Shown piece after piece: positions 7,743 through 16,809 of a stretch of DNA of 37,007 nucleotides (position 1 is the first letter of the stretch; each line of letters begins with the position of its first letter). This DNA comes from an uncultured Lachnospiraceae bacterium (lineage in GTDB: Bacteria; Bacillota; Clostridia; Lachnospirales; Lachnospiraceae): contig CANTEW010000024.1 of NCBI GenBank assembly GCA_947652925.1, positions 1 through 37,007 on the forward strand. Reading direction: 5' to 3'. The notes under the pieces are model-generated. The model made no database searches. It was given only the letters and a program-made list of their open reading frames with translations, and was not told where the DNA came from. Position numbers and translations under genes: made by a program.

Positions 7743-8474
7743 ATGAATAAGATATATGTAGTAGGCATCGGGCCCGGATCGTATGATCAGATGACCATCC
7801 GGGCTGCGGAAGTCTTGAAGGACAGTGATGTGATCATCGGATATACCGTATATGTGGATCTGGTCAGGGAGCATTTCCCGGGGAAAGAATTTCTGACGAC
7901 CCCCATGACAAAAGAGACCCAGCGGTGCCGGATGGCTTTTGAAGAAGCGGCCAAGGGAAGAGCAGTCTCCATGATCTGCAGCGGGGACGCCGGTGTGTAC
8001 GGCATGGCCGGACTGATGTACGAGGTGGGCAGAGACTATCCGGATATCCAGGTGGAGGTGCTGCCGGGTGTGACAGCGGCCACTGCAGGCGCGGCTTTAC
8101 TGGGGGCGCCTTTGATCCATGACTTCTGTCTGATCAGTCTGAGCGATCTTCTGACCCCATGGGAGAAGATCGAGGCAAGGCTCTTGCACGCCTCTGAGGC
8201 GGATCTTGTCATCTGCCTGTATAATCCGTCCAGCAGGAAGAGGAAAGACTATCTGCAGAAAGCCTGCGATCTGATGCTGCGTTTTAAAGCGGGAGATACG
8301 GTGTGCGCGACGGTGGGCAATATCGGAAGGGATGGGGAAGAGAGCCATCTCATGACGTTAAAGGAACTGCGGGATACATCCGTGGATATGTTCACCACTG
8401 TGTTCATCGGAAATTCCCAGACAATGCGGATAGGGGATAAGATGGTCACGCCCCGGGGATATAGAGATGTGTAA
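7743..8474 (+). CDS. cbiH: Cobalt-precorrin-3 C17-methyltransferase CbiH
   Basis: Methylates C17 and drives ring contraction. The 243-aa protein is a tetrapyrrole methylase with GIGPGSYDQMTIRAAEVL (residues 8-25), GYTVYVDL, SGDAGVYGMAGLMYE and EVLPGVTAATAGAALLGAPL. The HDFCLISLSDLLTPWEKIE stretch is typical of C17 enzymes (CobJ/CbiH). No ferredoxin or CbiG extension is fused to it. AAAGGA precedes the ATG. Its last 8 bases overlap the start of the next gene, which suggests coupled translation. Confidence 0.95.
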   Translation: MNKIYVVGIGPGSYDQMTIRAAEVLKDSDVIIGYTVYVDLVREHFPGKEFLTTPMTKETQRCRMAFEEAAKGRAVSMICSGDAGVYGMAGLMYEVGRDYPDIQVEVLPGVTAATAGAALLGAPLIHDFCLISLSDLLTPWEKIEARLLHASEADLVICLYNPSSRKRKDYLQKACDLMLRFKAGDTVCATVGNIGRDGEESHLMTLKELRDTSVDMFTTVFIGNSQTMRIGDKMVTPRGYRDV

Positions 8475-10470
8475 GATACTGGTGTTTGCGGGTACTGCGG
8501 AGGGGTATGCCCTGGCGGAGTATCTGTATGGGACGCAGGTCAGCGCCCACATCTGCACAGCGACCGATCATGGAGCTGAGAAGATCAGGGAGCGGGAGGG
8601 CTTTACCTGTTCCGGCCATCGGATGGACGGGGAAGAGATAGAGGCTTTCCTGAGGGCAGGAGGTTTTTCCCATGTGGTGGATGCCACCCATCCTTACGCT
8701 GTCCAGGTGAGCAGCAATATCCGCGGAGCCTGTGAGAGGGTCAAGATCCCTTATATGCGGGTCCTGCGGGAGTCGGCCGGGGGAGAAGGGAGCGGAGGGA
8801 TCCACTATGTGGACAGTATAGAGGCGGCTGTGGAACTCCTGGAGAGTACGCAGGGCAATATCCTGGTCACCACGGGCAGCAAAGAGCTGGCTGCATTTAC
8901 CCGTCTGTCGGACTATAGGGAGCGGGTCTATGCCCGTGTGCTGTCTCTCCCCTCTGTGGTCCAGTCCTGCGCGGAGCTTGGATTTACCGGCAGCCATCTG
9001 ATCTGTATGCAGGGGCCTTTCTCTCAGGAGATGAACGAGGCTATGCTCAGACAATGGGACTGTAAGTACCTGGTGACGAAAGATACCGGGCAGGCCGGCG
9101 GCTTCCAGGAAAAATGGGATGCAGCCGGCAGCCAGGGAGCGGAGCTGGTGGTGATCGGGCGTCCCACGCAGGAACAGGGAGAGTCGTTCTGGGCGTGCAA
9201 GAGGCGGCTGCAGTCTATCTGCAAGATCCCGTACCGCCCCCAAGTCTCTCTGGTGGGCATCGGGATGGGCGATCCAGGCACCATGACCCTGGCCGGGAGG
9301 CAGGCCTGCCGGGAGGCGGATCTTCTGATCGGAGCGGGTCGGATGGCAGAGGCGGCCAGGAGTCCGGGACAGCAGGTGCTGCAGGAATACCGGGCGGATA
9401 AGATCCTGGAGTATCTGCTGGAACATCCGGAATATGAGAGAGTGGCTGTGGCTCTCTCCGGAGACGTGGGTTTTTACAGCGGCTGCCGTTCTCTCATGGA
9501 TACGCTCACAGAAGGGCTGCCGAAAGAGGCTGCGATCCAGGCGCTCCCAGGCATCTCCTCTCTGAATTATTTCATGGCGAAGATCCAGAAGAGCTGGGAC
9601 AAGGCCAAGCTGGTCAGCGCCCATGGCAGAGAATGCAACCTGATCCATCAGATCCGCGGGAATGAAGGTACATTCGGTATCCTGGGGAAAGCCCGGGGGA
9701 TCGCAGACCTGGCCCGGAGCCTGTGCGACTACGGTATGGGAGATGTAGTGCTGTCTGTAGGTGAACAGCTGTCTTACCCCCAGGAGAAGATATTTTCAGC
9801 TCCGGCGAAGGAGCTGACCGGCCATCAGGGGGATCCGTTGAGCGTATTCTATGCGGAGAACCCGGCGCCCGTCTTTTATCCGGGGCGCGTCCGGGATGGG
9901 GACTTCCTCAGAAACGCCGCGGGTGAAAAGAATGTGCCCATGACGAAAGAGGAAGTGCGCACAGTGTCTCTGTCCAAACTGGAACTCACTGAGGATGCGA
10001 TATGCTATGATGTGGGTGCGGGCACAGGCTCTCTTTCTGTGGAAATGGCTCTGCGCGCCTTTGAGGGAAAAGTCTATGCGGTGGAGAGACAGCCGGAGGC
10101 CGTGGCGCTGATCAGAAAAAACGCCCAAAGATTCGGACGGGATAATCTGGAAGTGGTGGAGGGCATGGCGCCGGGGGCGCTGGAAGGACTGCCCGCGCCC
10201 ACCCATTGTTTTATCGGAGGGTCTTCCGGGAATCTGAAAGAGATCCTGGATGTGCTATTGGAGAAAGCTCCGTGTGTCCGTCTTGTGATCAACTGTATCA
10301 CATTGGAGACGCTGCAGGAAGCCATGGAAGCTATGGAGACTATGCCTTTCACAGATGTGGAGGTGGTGCAGGTCATGGTGTCCAGGGCGAAGAGACTGGG
10401 CAGATATCATATGATGATGGGAGAAAACCCCATCTACATTATTTCTTGTACAGGAGGGAGAACACGATGA
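8467..10470 (+). CDS. cbiJET: CbiJ-CbiE-CbiT triple fusion (cobalt-precorrin-6A reductase, C5- and C15-methyltransferase/decarboxylase)
   Basis: One 667-aa polypeptide carries three steps. Residues 1 to about 253 are CbiJ/CobK, the reductase, with ILVFAGTAEGYALAEYL, VVDATHPYAVQVS and LVTTGSKEL. Residues about 258-455 are CbiE, a tetrapyrrole methylase, with LVGIGMGDPGTMTLAGRQA and ALSGDVGFYSG. Residues about 485-660 are CbiT, a Rossmann methyltransferase/decarboxylase, with ICYDVGAGTGSLSVEMAL and CFIGGSSGNLKEIL. CbiE-CbiT fusions are common (CobL type); the extra N-terminal CbiJ makes this a three-domain enzyme. All three domains look complete, with short linkers and no frameshift. The ATG overlaps the cbiH stop by 8 bases. 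Confidence 0.93.
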   Translation: MCKILVFAGTAEGYALAEYLYGTQVSAHICTATDHGAEKIREREGFTCSGHRMDGEEIEAFLRAGGFSHVVDATHPYAVQVSSNIRGACERVKIPYMRVLRESAGGEGSGGIHYVDSIEAAVELLESTQGNILVTTGSKELAAFTRLSDYRERVYARVLSLPSVVQSCAELGFTGSHLICMQGPFSQEMNEAMLRQWDCKYLVTKDTGQAGGFQEKWDAAGSQGAELVVIGRPTQEQGESFWACKRRLQSICKIPYRPQVSLVGIGMGDPGTMTLAGRQACREADLLIGAGRMAEAARSPGQQVLQEYRADKILEYLLEHPEYERVAVALSGDVGFYSGCRSLMDTLTEGLPKEAAIQALPGISSLNYFMAKIQKSWDKAKLVSAHGRECNLIHQIRGNEGTFGILGKARGIADLARSLCDYGMGDVVLSVGEQLSYPQEKIFSAPAKELTGHQGDPLSVFYAENPAPVFYPGRVRDGDFLRNAAGEKNVPMTKEEVRTVSLSKLELTEDAICYDVGAGTGSLSVEMALRAFEGKVYAVERQPEAVALIRKNAQRFGRDNLEVVEGMAPGALEGLPAPTHCFIGGSSGNLKEILDVLLEKAPCVRLVINCITLETLQEAMEAMETMPFTDVEVVQVMVSRAKRLGRYHMMMGENPIYIISCTGGRTR

Positions 10471-11861
10471 AGATACCCCGTATATTGATCGGAGCCGGGG
10501 CCAGCGGCAGCGGGAAGACCCTGATCACCTGCGGGATCTTAGAGGCTCTGCAGGAGAGAGGGTTAAAGGTCGCTTCCTTTAAATGCGGCCCGGATTACAT
10601 CGATCCCATGTTCCACAGCCAGGTGCTGGGGACAAGATCCCGGAACCTGGATACTTTTTTTACAGGGGAGACTGTGACCCGTTACCTGCTGGAGCAGAAT
10701 GCCCGGGACGTGGATATGGCCGTGATGGAAGGAGTCATGGGATTTTATGACGGGGTAGGCGGTGTCACTACCCAGGCCAGCGCCTATGAGCTGTCCCGTA
10801 TGACCCGGACGCCGGCGGTCCTGGTCCTGGACTGCCGGGGGATGAGTGTCTCGATCGCGGCCTATATGAAGGGTTTTCTGGAATATCAGGAAGATAGCCA
10901 GATCAAAGGCGTGATCTTGAACCAGTTATCGCCCATGCTCTACCAGAGGATGAAGGGTCTTTTGGAAAAAGAACTCCATCTGAAAGTCCTGGGCTATGTG
11001 CCGAAAGTGGAAGACTGTGTGATCGACAGCCGCCATCTGGGGCTTGTAAAGCCGGAGGAGATCCCAGATCTTAAAGAGCGTCTGGAGCGTCTGGCCAATA
11101 TCCTGGAAAAGACGATGGATATGGATGGTCTTCTGGAACTGGCGAAAGAGGCCCCTGCGTTGGAAGAAGTGGAACTTTCCCAGGAAGATCCGTATTTTTC
11201 CTGGCATGTGCCGGAGCCTGTGACGATCGCGGTGGCCAGGGATGATGCTTTTTGTTTCTTTTATGAAGATAATCTCCGTCTGTTGGAGGATATGGGGGCA
11301 AAGATCGTATATTTCTCCCCGCTGAAAGATAAAGAAGTGCCGAAAGAAGCCCAGGGGCTGCTGCTCTATGGAGGCTATCCGGAACTGCACGCCCGCGCTC
11401 TGTCGAAGAACAGATCCATGAAGAAGAGCATCTACAAGAAGATCACAGGCGGAGTCCCCTGTATGGCGGAGTGCGGCGGGTTCATGTATCTCCATGAGAC
11501 CATGGAGGATATGGAGGGGAACGCCCATAAGATGGTAGGGGTGATCCCGGGCGGCGCCTATAAGACGCCCAAGCTGAACCACAGATTCGGCTATGTGACC
11601 CTCTCCCATGGGGTGGAAGGGGTCTTTGGCCAGGATGTGGGTGAGATCCCGGCCCATGAATTCCATTATTTCGATTCCCCCAACTGCGGCACGGACTATC
11701 TGGCAAAGAAACCGGCCAGCAGTCGTTCCTGGGAGTGTATGCACAGCAACGCCCAGCTTTTTGCAGGTTTCCCTCATTTTCATTATTACGGCAACCCTCA
11801 GGTGGCAAAGGCGTTCCTGGAGAAATGTCTGCAGTATCTCCATAGAAAGGGCAGGCGGTAG
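10467..11861 (+). CDS. cbiA: Cobyrinate a,c-diamide synthase CbiA
   Basis: ATP- and glutamine-dependent amidation of the a and c side chains of cobyrinate. The ATG at 10467 forms an ATGA overlap with the stop of cbiJET and is preceded by AGGAGGGAG; the frame extends upstream but that part is antisense to nothing and is inside cbiJET. The protein has 464 aa. The N-terminal synthetase domain has P-loop GAGASGSGKT (residues 8-17), FKCGPDYIDPMFH and MEGVMGFYDG. The C-terminal class I glutaminase-like domain has AECGGFMYL with the catalytic Cys, and a final H-x-H (FPHFHYYGN). Confidence 0.94.
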   Translation: MKIPRILIGAGASGSGKTLITCGILEALQERGLKVASFKCGPDYIDPMFHSQVLGTRSRNLDTFFTGETVTRYLLEQNARDVDMAVMEGVMGFYDGVGGVTTQASAYELSRMTRTPAVLVLDCRGMSVSIAAYMKGFLEYQEDSQIKGVILNQLSPMLYQRMKGLLEKELHLKVLGYVPKVEDCVIDSRHLGLVKPEEIPDLKERLERLANILEKTMDMDGLLELAKEAPALEEVELSQEDPYFSWHVPEPVTIAVARDDAFCFFYEDNLRLLEDMGAKIVYFSPLKDKEVPKEAQGLLLYGGYPELHARALSKNRSMKKSIYKKITGGVPCMAECGGFMYLHETMEDMEGNAHKMVGVIPGGAYKTPKLNHRFGYVTLSHGVEGVFGQDVGEIPAHEFHYFDSPNCGTDYLAKKPASSRSWECMHSNAQLFAGFPHFHYYGNPQVAKAFLEKCLQYLHRKGRR

Positions 11862-11867
11862 AATCTC

Positions 11868-12854
11868 ATGTATCCTTTACATATCTGTGTTTTACCTGTG
11901 AGCTTTCTGTTAGACTTATTATTCGGGGATCCGGCGTGGCTTTACCATCCGATCTGTCTGATCGGGAACGGGATCTCTTTTCTTGAAAAAGCCCTGCGTG
12001 CCATAGGCGGATGCCGGGGACCAGGGGAACATCCGGTGCGGGAGACGATCTGCGGCGGCGTTCTGGTCCTGGTGACGCTCTTATGTGCTTATGTCGTCCC
12101 TTTTGCCGCTCTCTATGTGGTGGGCCGGGCGTGGCCCACAGCGGCCGTGGTCCTGGAGATCTTCTGGTGCTGGCAGCTTTTGGCCGCCCATTCACTGAAA
12201 AAAGAGAGCATGAATGTCTATCGTGAACTGGCAAAGCCGGATCTTGAAAAGGCGCGGTATGCAGTCTCGATGATCGTGGGAAGGGATACAGAAGAGCTGT
12301 CGGAAGAAGGCGTGGCGAAGGCGGCGGTGGAGACGATCGCTGAGAATACGTCGGACGGCGTGGTGGCTCCCATGTTTTATGCGTCTTTACTGGGCGTGCC
12401 GGGGATGTTCCTGTATAAAGCTGTCAACACTATGGATTCTATGCTGGGTTATAAGAACGACCGCTATCTGTATTTTGGAAAATGTGCGGCCAGGCTTGAT
12501 GATGCGGCGAATCTTATCCCTGCCAGGGCGACGGCTCTCCTGATGGTCCTGGCCAGTTTTATTGATAAGCTGGACGGGAAGAATGCATGGCGGATCTTCA
12601 GACGGGACCGTTTCTGCCATGCCAGTCCCAACTCTGCGCAGACAGAGTCTGTGGCTGCGGGCGCGCTCCATCTGCAGCTGGCCGGGGACGCCCGGTATTT
12701 TGGCAGACTGCACCAGAAACCGGCCATTGGGGATAAAGACCGGACGATCGAGCCGGAGGATATCCCCCGGATGGACCGTCTCATGTATGTGACGGCTTTC
12801 CTGGGGATGGTCTGTTTTACACTATTGAGGATGGGGGTGACCATGATCGTATGA
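11868..12854 (+). CDS. cbiB: Adenosylcobinamide-phosphate synthase CbiB
   Basis: Integral membrane enzyme that joins adenosylcobyric acid to (R)-1-amino-2-propanol phosphate, the product of the next gene. The 328-aa protein has an N-terminal LLDLLFGDPAWLYHPICLIG motif (residues 14-33), which is diagnostic. Later stretches AETIAENTSDGVVAPMFYA, NTMDSMLGYKNDRYLYFG and SPNSAQTESVAAGAL are conserved in CbiB. Hydrophobic segments near the start, around residues 60-110, 165-190, 225-240 and at the C-terminus fit a polytopic protein. The ribosome site is weak, and it follows cbiA by 6 bases. It shares ATGA with cobD. Confidence 0.93.
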   Translation: MYPLHICVLPVSFLLDLLFGDPAWLYHPICLIGNGISFLEKALRAIGGCRGPGEHPVRETICGGVLVLVTLLCAYVVPFAALYVVGRAWPTAAVVLEIFWCWQLLAAHSLKKESMNVYRELAKPDLEKARYAVSMIVGRDTEELSEEGVAKAAVETIAENTSDGVVAPMFYASLLGVPGMFLYKAVNTMDSMLGYKNDRYLYFGKCAARLDDAANLIPARATALLMVLASFIDKLDGKNAWRIFRRDRFCHASPNSAQTESVAAGALHLQLAGDARYFGRLHQKPAIGDKDRTIEPEDIPRMDRLMYVTAFLGMVCFTLLRMGVTMIV

Positions 12855-13930
12855 AAGGAGCTGAGAAACATCAGCATGGAGGGGATGTATACCGCTATAA
12901 AGGCTGCATAGATTTTTCTGCCAACTGTAATCCTCTGGGCACGCCCAAGAGTGTGATCCGGGCGGCGGCGGAGAGCGCGGCGCGGATGGCGGATTACCCG
13001 GATGTCCATTGCCAGGAGCTTAAGGGAGCGCTGGCTGTGTACGAAGGCGTGGGACAGGAGCAGCTCTGCTTGGGAAACGGGGCGGCGGAGGTGATCTTCT
13101 CCCTCTGTCTGGCTGTGAGACCGCAGAAGGCGCTGGTCCCGGCGCCCACTTTTGCAGAGTATGAGCAGGCTTTGGCCAGCGTGGGATGTGAAGTGGTCCA
13201 CGTCTTTTTAAAAGAAGAAAAAGGTTTTTGCATTGATGAGGAGTTCGTACAGGCGATCCGGAGGGAACGGCCCCGGATGGTGTTCCTGTGTAATCCTAAC
13301 AATCCTACGGGGGTACTGACATCCAGAGGATCCTTACTGCAGATTTTAGATGCCTGTGAAAAGGCGGGCAGTCTGTTGGTGCTGGATGAGTGTTTCAATG
13401 ATTTTATCCGGGACAGGGAAGAGTATACGATGAAGGCATATCTGTCCGATCATCTGGCTCTTTTTATCCTGAAGGCGTTCACCAAGCGCTATGCCATGGC
13501 CGGGATACGGCTGGGGTATGGTCTGTCTGCGGATCTGGATCTTCTGGATAAACTGGAGACGGTCACCCAGCCGTGGAATGTGTCTTCCCTGGCCCAGGCC
13601 GCAGGAGTGGCTGCCCTGAAAGAAGTGGATTATGTAGAGAAGGGCAGGCGGCTCATATGGGAGGAGAAAGAGTATCTGCGAAAAAGATTGACGGACCTTG
13701 GATACCGTCTATATGATTCCCAGGCGAATTATGTGTTCTTTTACAGCGGCAGGCCTCTGTGGGAGGCCTGTAAGGACCGGGGAGTGCTGATACGGGACTG
13801 CAGCAATTATCCAGGTCTGGGAGAGGGGTATTACCGGATCGCGGTACGCACCCATGAGGAAAATCTGAAATTGATACAGGTATTGGAAAATATTCGAGAA
13901 GGAGGAGCGGCATGGCAAGAGCGATCATGA
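12851..13930 (+). CDS. cobD: L-threonine-O-3-phosphate decarboxylase CobD
   Basis: PLP enzyme that makes (R)-1-amino-2-propanol O-2-phosphate, the linker attached by CbiB. The 359-aa protein is a fold-type I aminotransferase relative. The N-terminus [13 protein letters not shown] (about residues 18-30) is typical of Cob[25 protein letters not shown] and the PLP-lysine region [17 protein letters not shown] follow, and the C-terminus has a conserved Arg in [11 protein letters not shown]. It overlaps cbiB by 4 bases and cbiP by 19 bases. No kinase for threonine (PduX type) is seen nearby, so the threonine phosphate must come from elsewhere. Confidence 0.92.
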   Translation: MKGAEKHQHGGDVYRYKGCIDFSANCNPLGTPKSVIRAAAESAARMADYPDVHCQELKGALAVYEGVGQEQLCLGNGAAEVIFSLCLAVRPQKALVPAPTFAEYEQALASVGCEVVHVFLKEEKGFCIDEEFVQAIRRERPRMVFLCNPNNPTGVLTSRGSLLQILDACEKAGSLLVLDECFNDFIRDREEYTMKAYLSDHLALFILKAFTKRYAMAGIRLGYGLSADLDLLDKLETVTQPWNVSSLAQAAGVAALKEVDYVEKGRRLIWEEKEYLRKRLTDLGYRLYDSQANYVFFYSGRPLWEACKDRGVLIRDCSNYPGLGEGYYRIAVRTHEENLKLIQVLENIREGGAAWQERS

Positions 13931-15432
13931 TCCAGGGAACGATGTCCAATGCGGGAAAGAGCCTGCTGGCGGCCGGGTTGTGTCGGATCTTCCGGCAGGA
14001 CGGCCATCGGGTGGCGCCTTTCAAAGCCCAGAACATGGCGCTGAATTCTTTCATCACCCCGGAAGGCCTGGAGATGGGCCGGGCGCAGGTGATGCAGGCA
14101 GAGGCGGCAGGCATCCAGCCTTCTGTGCTGATGAACCCCATTTTGTTAAAGCCTACGAACGATGCCGGGTCCCAGGTGATCGTAGGCGGGGAAGTCATGG
14201 GGAATATGAGCGCATGGGACTATTATGACTATAAGAGCCAGCTCATCCCCAAAGTCAGAGAGGCGTATGAGGAGCTGGCGGCCCAATATGATATCATCGT
14301 CATCGAGGGGGCGGGAAGTCCTGCGGAGATCAATCTGAAACGGGATGATATCGTCAACATGGGCATGGCTAAGATGGCAAAAGCCCCGGTACTCTTAGTG
14401 GGGGATATCGACAGGGGCGGAGTTTTCGCCCAGCTGATCGGAACGGTCATGCTCCTGGACGAAGATGAGAGGGATCTGGTCAAAGGGCTGATCGTGAATA
14501 AATTCCGCGGCGACCGGGCGATCTTGGATCCGGGTCTTGTCCTTTTAGAAGAGAAGGCGGGCGTCCCGGTGGTGGGCGTGGCTCCTTATCTGCATATCCA
14601 GGTGGAGGATGAGGACAGCCTGACGGAGCGTTTTGAGGGCGGCGGTCGTCCGGTGGATCTTATCGATATCGCGGTGGTACGGCTGCCCAGGATCTCGAAT
14701 TTCACGGATTTTGATCCTTTTGAGAGCATCCCGGGGGTCTCCCTGCGTTATGTCAGGAATGTATCTGAGTTAAAGGATCCGGATATGGTCATCCTCCCGG
14801 GGACAAAGAACACCATGGAGGATCTGCGGTGGCTCCGCCAGAGCGGCATGGAGGCGGCGATCCTCAAGCTGGCCGGAAAAGGGCGTATCATCATGGGGGT
14901 CTGCGGCGGTTATCAGATGCTGGGGACCAGCCTCTCCGATCCGGAAGGTGTGGAAGCCGGGGGGAGTATGCGGGGCATGGGGCTCCTGCAGATGGATACG
15001 GTGTTCTCATCGAAGAAGACCCGCACCCAGGTGGAAGGCGTGTTCACCCAGATGGGCGGGGCGCTGGGAGCCTTGCAGGGAGTAGGATTTTCCGGTTATG
15101 AGATCCACATGGGGGAGCCTGTATTTGCGGGGGATACCCACGGACTGGATCAGGTCACAGACCGGGTGACGGGAACGACCAAGCAGGATGGGGCATGCAG
15201 TGGGAATGTGTATGGGACTTATGTACATGGGATCTTTGACCGGGAAGCGGTGGCAAAAGGCATCGTGTCTGCGATCGGACGGGCGAAAGGGCTGGATGTG
15301 TCAGAGATCCAGGCGGTGGATTTTGCCGCTTTTAAGGAGACGCAGTACGACCTGCTGGCAGACGGCCTGCGCAGCAGTCTGGATATGGAGAGGATCTATC
15401 AGATCCTGGAAGAGGGGGTAGGAGAGCGATGA
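13912..15432 (+). CDS. cbiP: Cobyric acid synthase CbiP
   Basis: Amidates the b, d, e and g side chains of adenosylcobyrinate diamide with glutamine and ATP. The 506-aa protein has P-loop-like [15 protein letters not shown] (residues 9-23), [24 protein letters not shown] and [13 protein letters not shown] in the dethiobiotin-synthase-like domain. The glutaminase domain has [10 protein letters not shown] with the nucleophilic Cys and GTYVHGIFD with the catalytic His. GGAGG lies 5-9 bases before the ATG, within the end of cobD. Length and motifs are complete. Confidence 0.95.
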   Translation: MARAIMIQGTMSNAGKSLLAAGLCRIFRQDGHRVAPFKAQNMALNSFITPEGLEMGRAQVMQAEAAGIQPSVLMNPILLKPTNDAGSQVIVGGEVMGNMSAWDYYDYKSQLIPKVREAYEELAAQYDIIVIEGAGSPAEINLKRDDIVNMGMAKMAKAPVLLVGDIDRGGVFAQLIGTVMLLDEDERDLVKGLIVNKFRGDRAILDPGLVLLEEKAGVPVVGVAPYLHIQVEDEDSLTERFEGGGRPVDLIDIAVVRLPRISNFTDFDPFESIPGVSLRYVRNVSELKDPDMVILPGTKNTMEDLRWLRQSGMEAAILKLAGKGRIIMGVCGGYQMLGTSLSDPEGVEAGGSMRGMGLLQMDTVFSSKKTRTQVEGVFTQMGGALGALQGVGFSGYEIHMGEPVFAGDTHGLDQVTDRVTGTTKQDGACSGNVYGTYVHGIFDREAVAKGIVSAIGRAKGLDVSEIQAVDFAAFKETQYDLLADGLRSSLDMERIYQILEEGVGER

Positions 15433-16052
15433 AGATCAGATTAGAACAAGTTGCACCAAAAGAGATAGAAGCCCGCAGTTTTGAGATCATCACCCAGGAG
15501 CTGGGGGATGCTGCCCTGGTGCCTGGCACGGAGGCGATCGTAAAACGCTGTATCCACACCAGCGCGGATTTTGACTATGCTGAAAATCTCTGTTTTTCAG
15601 AAGGTGCGGTGGAGGAGGCGCTCGCCGCCCTGCGCGGCGGAGCCAGCATCGTGACGGATACCCAGATGGCCAGGGCCGGGATCAACAAGAAGATCCTGGG
15701 CGGCTACGGCGGCCAGGTACACTGCTTTATGTCTGATGAAGATGTGGCAGTGGCCGCGAAAGAAAAAGGCTGCACCAGGGCGGCGGCCAGTATGGAGAAA
15801 GCGGCGGCTATGGGAGAAGACCTGATCTTCGCCATCGGCAATGCGCCTACGGCGCTGGTCCGTCTGTATGAACTGATCAAAGAAGGGAAGCTCCATCCGC
15901 GTCTGATCATCGGCGTACCGGTGGGATTCGTGAATGTGGTGGCGTCCAAAGAACTGATCATGGAGCTGGATGTGCCGTATATCGTGGCAAGAGGAAGAAA
16001 AGGCGGGAGTAATATAGCGGCTTGTATCTGTAATGCGCTTTTATATATGTAG
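15429..16052 (+). CDS. cbiC: Cobalt-precorrin-8 methylmutase CbiC
   Basis: Moves the C11 methyl to C12 to give cobyrinate, the last ring step. The 207-aa protein has [10 protein letters not shown], then [16 protein letters not shown] (about residues 37-52), where the His is the catalytic acid/base. [29 protein letters not shown] and [15 protein letters not shown] follow, all family-typical. The start shares ATGA with the cbiP stop. It is the last gene of the cbi operon; a hairpin without a strong U-run follows 17 bases later. Confidence 0.95.
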   Translation: MKIRLEQVAPKEIEARSFEIITQELGDAALVPGTEAIVKRCIHTSADFDYAENLCFSEGAVEEALAALRGGASIVTDTQMARAGINKKILGGYGGQVHCFMSDEDVAVAAKEKGCTRAAASMEKAAAMGEDLIFAIGNAPTALVRLYELIKEGKLHPRLIIGVPVGFVNVVASKELIMELDVPYIVARGRKGGSNIAACICNALLYM

Positions 16053-16069
16053 TTTCTTTATGGATAGAG

Positions 16070-16101
16070 GAGCTGCCGGATGTTGGATCATCTGGCAGCT
16101 C
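16070..16101 (+). terminator. Stem-loop at the 3' end of the cbi operon
   Basis: A 13-bp stem (16070-16082 with 16089-16101, one G-U pair) and a 6-base loop lie just after the cbiC stop. No U-run follows, so it may be a weak terminator or a 3'-end stabiliser, with some read-through into the next gene possible. The next gene has no obvious promoter of its own. Confidence 0.5.
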
Positions 16102-16136
16102 TCTGAGTGTATCTTAAAACAGAGAAGGGATCAGAG

Positions 16137-16679
16137 ATGGAGATAGACGGTACAGTAGATAATATCATATTGATCGGTATGCCGGGCAGCGGTAAATCAA
16201 CCATTGGCGTTTTATTGGCGAAAAGGCTGGGGATGGGGTTCATTGATACAGATATCCTCATACAGAGCGCATCAGGGAAGCTCCTGTATCAGATGATAGA
16301 AAAAGACGGTATAGAGACGTTCATAAAATATGAGGAGGACGTCCTCAAAAAGCTGGTATGTGACAACTGCGTCATAGCGACAGGGGGCAGCGCAGTGTAT
16401 GGCAGGGCAGCGATGGACCACATGGCGCGGCTTGGCTGCAGGGTCTATCTGGATCTGCCGAGCAAAGTCATTGAGGGACGTCTGGGCAATATCAGTACGA
16501 GGGGCGTTGTCATACGTGAAGGCGAGACGATAGGACAGTTATACGAAGAAAGGGCGCCCCTCTATGAAAAATATGCAGATGTGACTGTGGATGGGGCAGG
16601 GATGCCGAAGGATGTCGTTGAGTATGTGTGCAGAGCAGTCAGCAGGTATAAAAAAGACCGGTCCGGGGGAGATCTGTGA
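16137..16679 (+). CDS. Shikimate-kinase-like P-loop protein, substrate uncertain
   Basis: The 180-aa protein has the shikimate kinase fold signature: P-loop GMPGSGKST (residues 14-22), FIDTD (35-39), ATGGSAV (81-87) and ERAPLYEKYAD (138-148). The Arg of the F-R-x-x-E shikimate-binding motif is missing: the equivalent is FIKYEE (63-68), with Ile at that position. The RPLL lid motif is also replaced (NISTRGVV). It is therefore either a divergent shikimate kinase or a small-molecule kinase with another substrate. The start is the ATG at 16137 with AGAAGGGA upstream; a GTG at 16107 would lengthen it by 10 residues. No other aromatic-pathway genes are nearby. Its stop codon lies in the edge of a repeat. 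Confidence 0.7.
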   Translation: MEIDGTVDNIILIGMPGSGKSTIGVLLAKRLGMGFIDTDILIQSASGKLLYQMIEKDGIETFIKYEEDVLKKLVCDNCVIATGGSAVYGRAAMDHMARLGCRVYLDLPSKVIEGRLGNISTRGVVIREGETIGQLYEERAPLYEKYADVTVDGAGMPKDVVEYVCRAVSRYKKDRSGGDL

Positions 16680-16687
16680 TCCCCCGG
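16663..16687 (+). terminator. Hairpin overlapping the stop codon of the shikimate-kinase-like gene
   Basis: An 8-bp inverted repeat CCGGGGGA / TCCCCCGG with a 9-base loop that contains the end of the coding sequence; CGCTTTT follows. The T-run is short, so this is a weak terminator at best. The 3' arm belongs to the repeat at 16676-16795. Confidence 0.4.
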
Positions 16688-16795
16688 CGCTTTTGGTACT
16701 TTTCTCATAGAAAAGTACATAGAAAGATCTGAGCAGTCGCGGATCATACCAAATTGTCTGTGAGATCCAAGTCATTTACAGAATTTAGAAGGCTT
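16676..16795 (-). repeat. Left inverted copy of a MITE-related repeat (about 120 bp)
   Basis: By eye, this segment matches the reverse complement of 21702-21820 along its whole length, at roughly 80 percent. Shared landmarks are GATCCCCCGGCGCTTTTGG, a 10-bp hairpin (GTACTTTTCT / AGAAAAGTAC, 16697-16719), AGAAAGATCTGAGC and ACAGAATTTAGAAGG. Similarity fades further right over the degenerate terminal repeat, which runs into the stop codon of the VOC gene. The left end overlaps the stop codon of the shikimate-kinase-like gene. It corresponds to one half of the full 300-bp element at 21689-21988. Confidence 0.75.
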
Positions 16796-16809
16796 TATGT
16801 GAATACGCT

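Noticed and set aside
8446-9648. A 400-aa minus-strand frame
   Set aside because: Antisense to the cbiJET fusion gene; no motif and no ribosome site.
10206-10466. N-terminal extension of CbiA
   Set aside because: The frame is open, but this part lies within the CbiT coding region; the ATG at 10467 has AGGAGGGAG and gives the normal CbiA N-terminus.
16697-16719. Terminator for the gene at 16137
   Set aside because: The hairpin GTACTTTTCT/AGAAAAGTAC has no T-run after it and is part of the repeat found again at 21778-21800.
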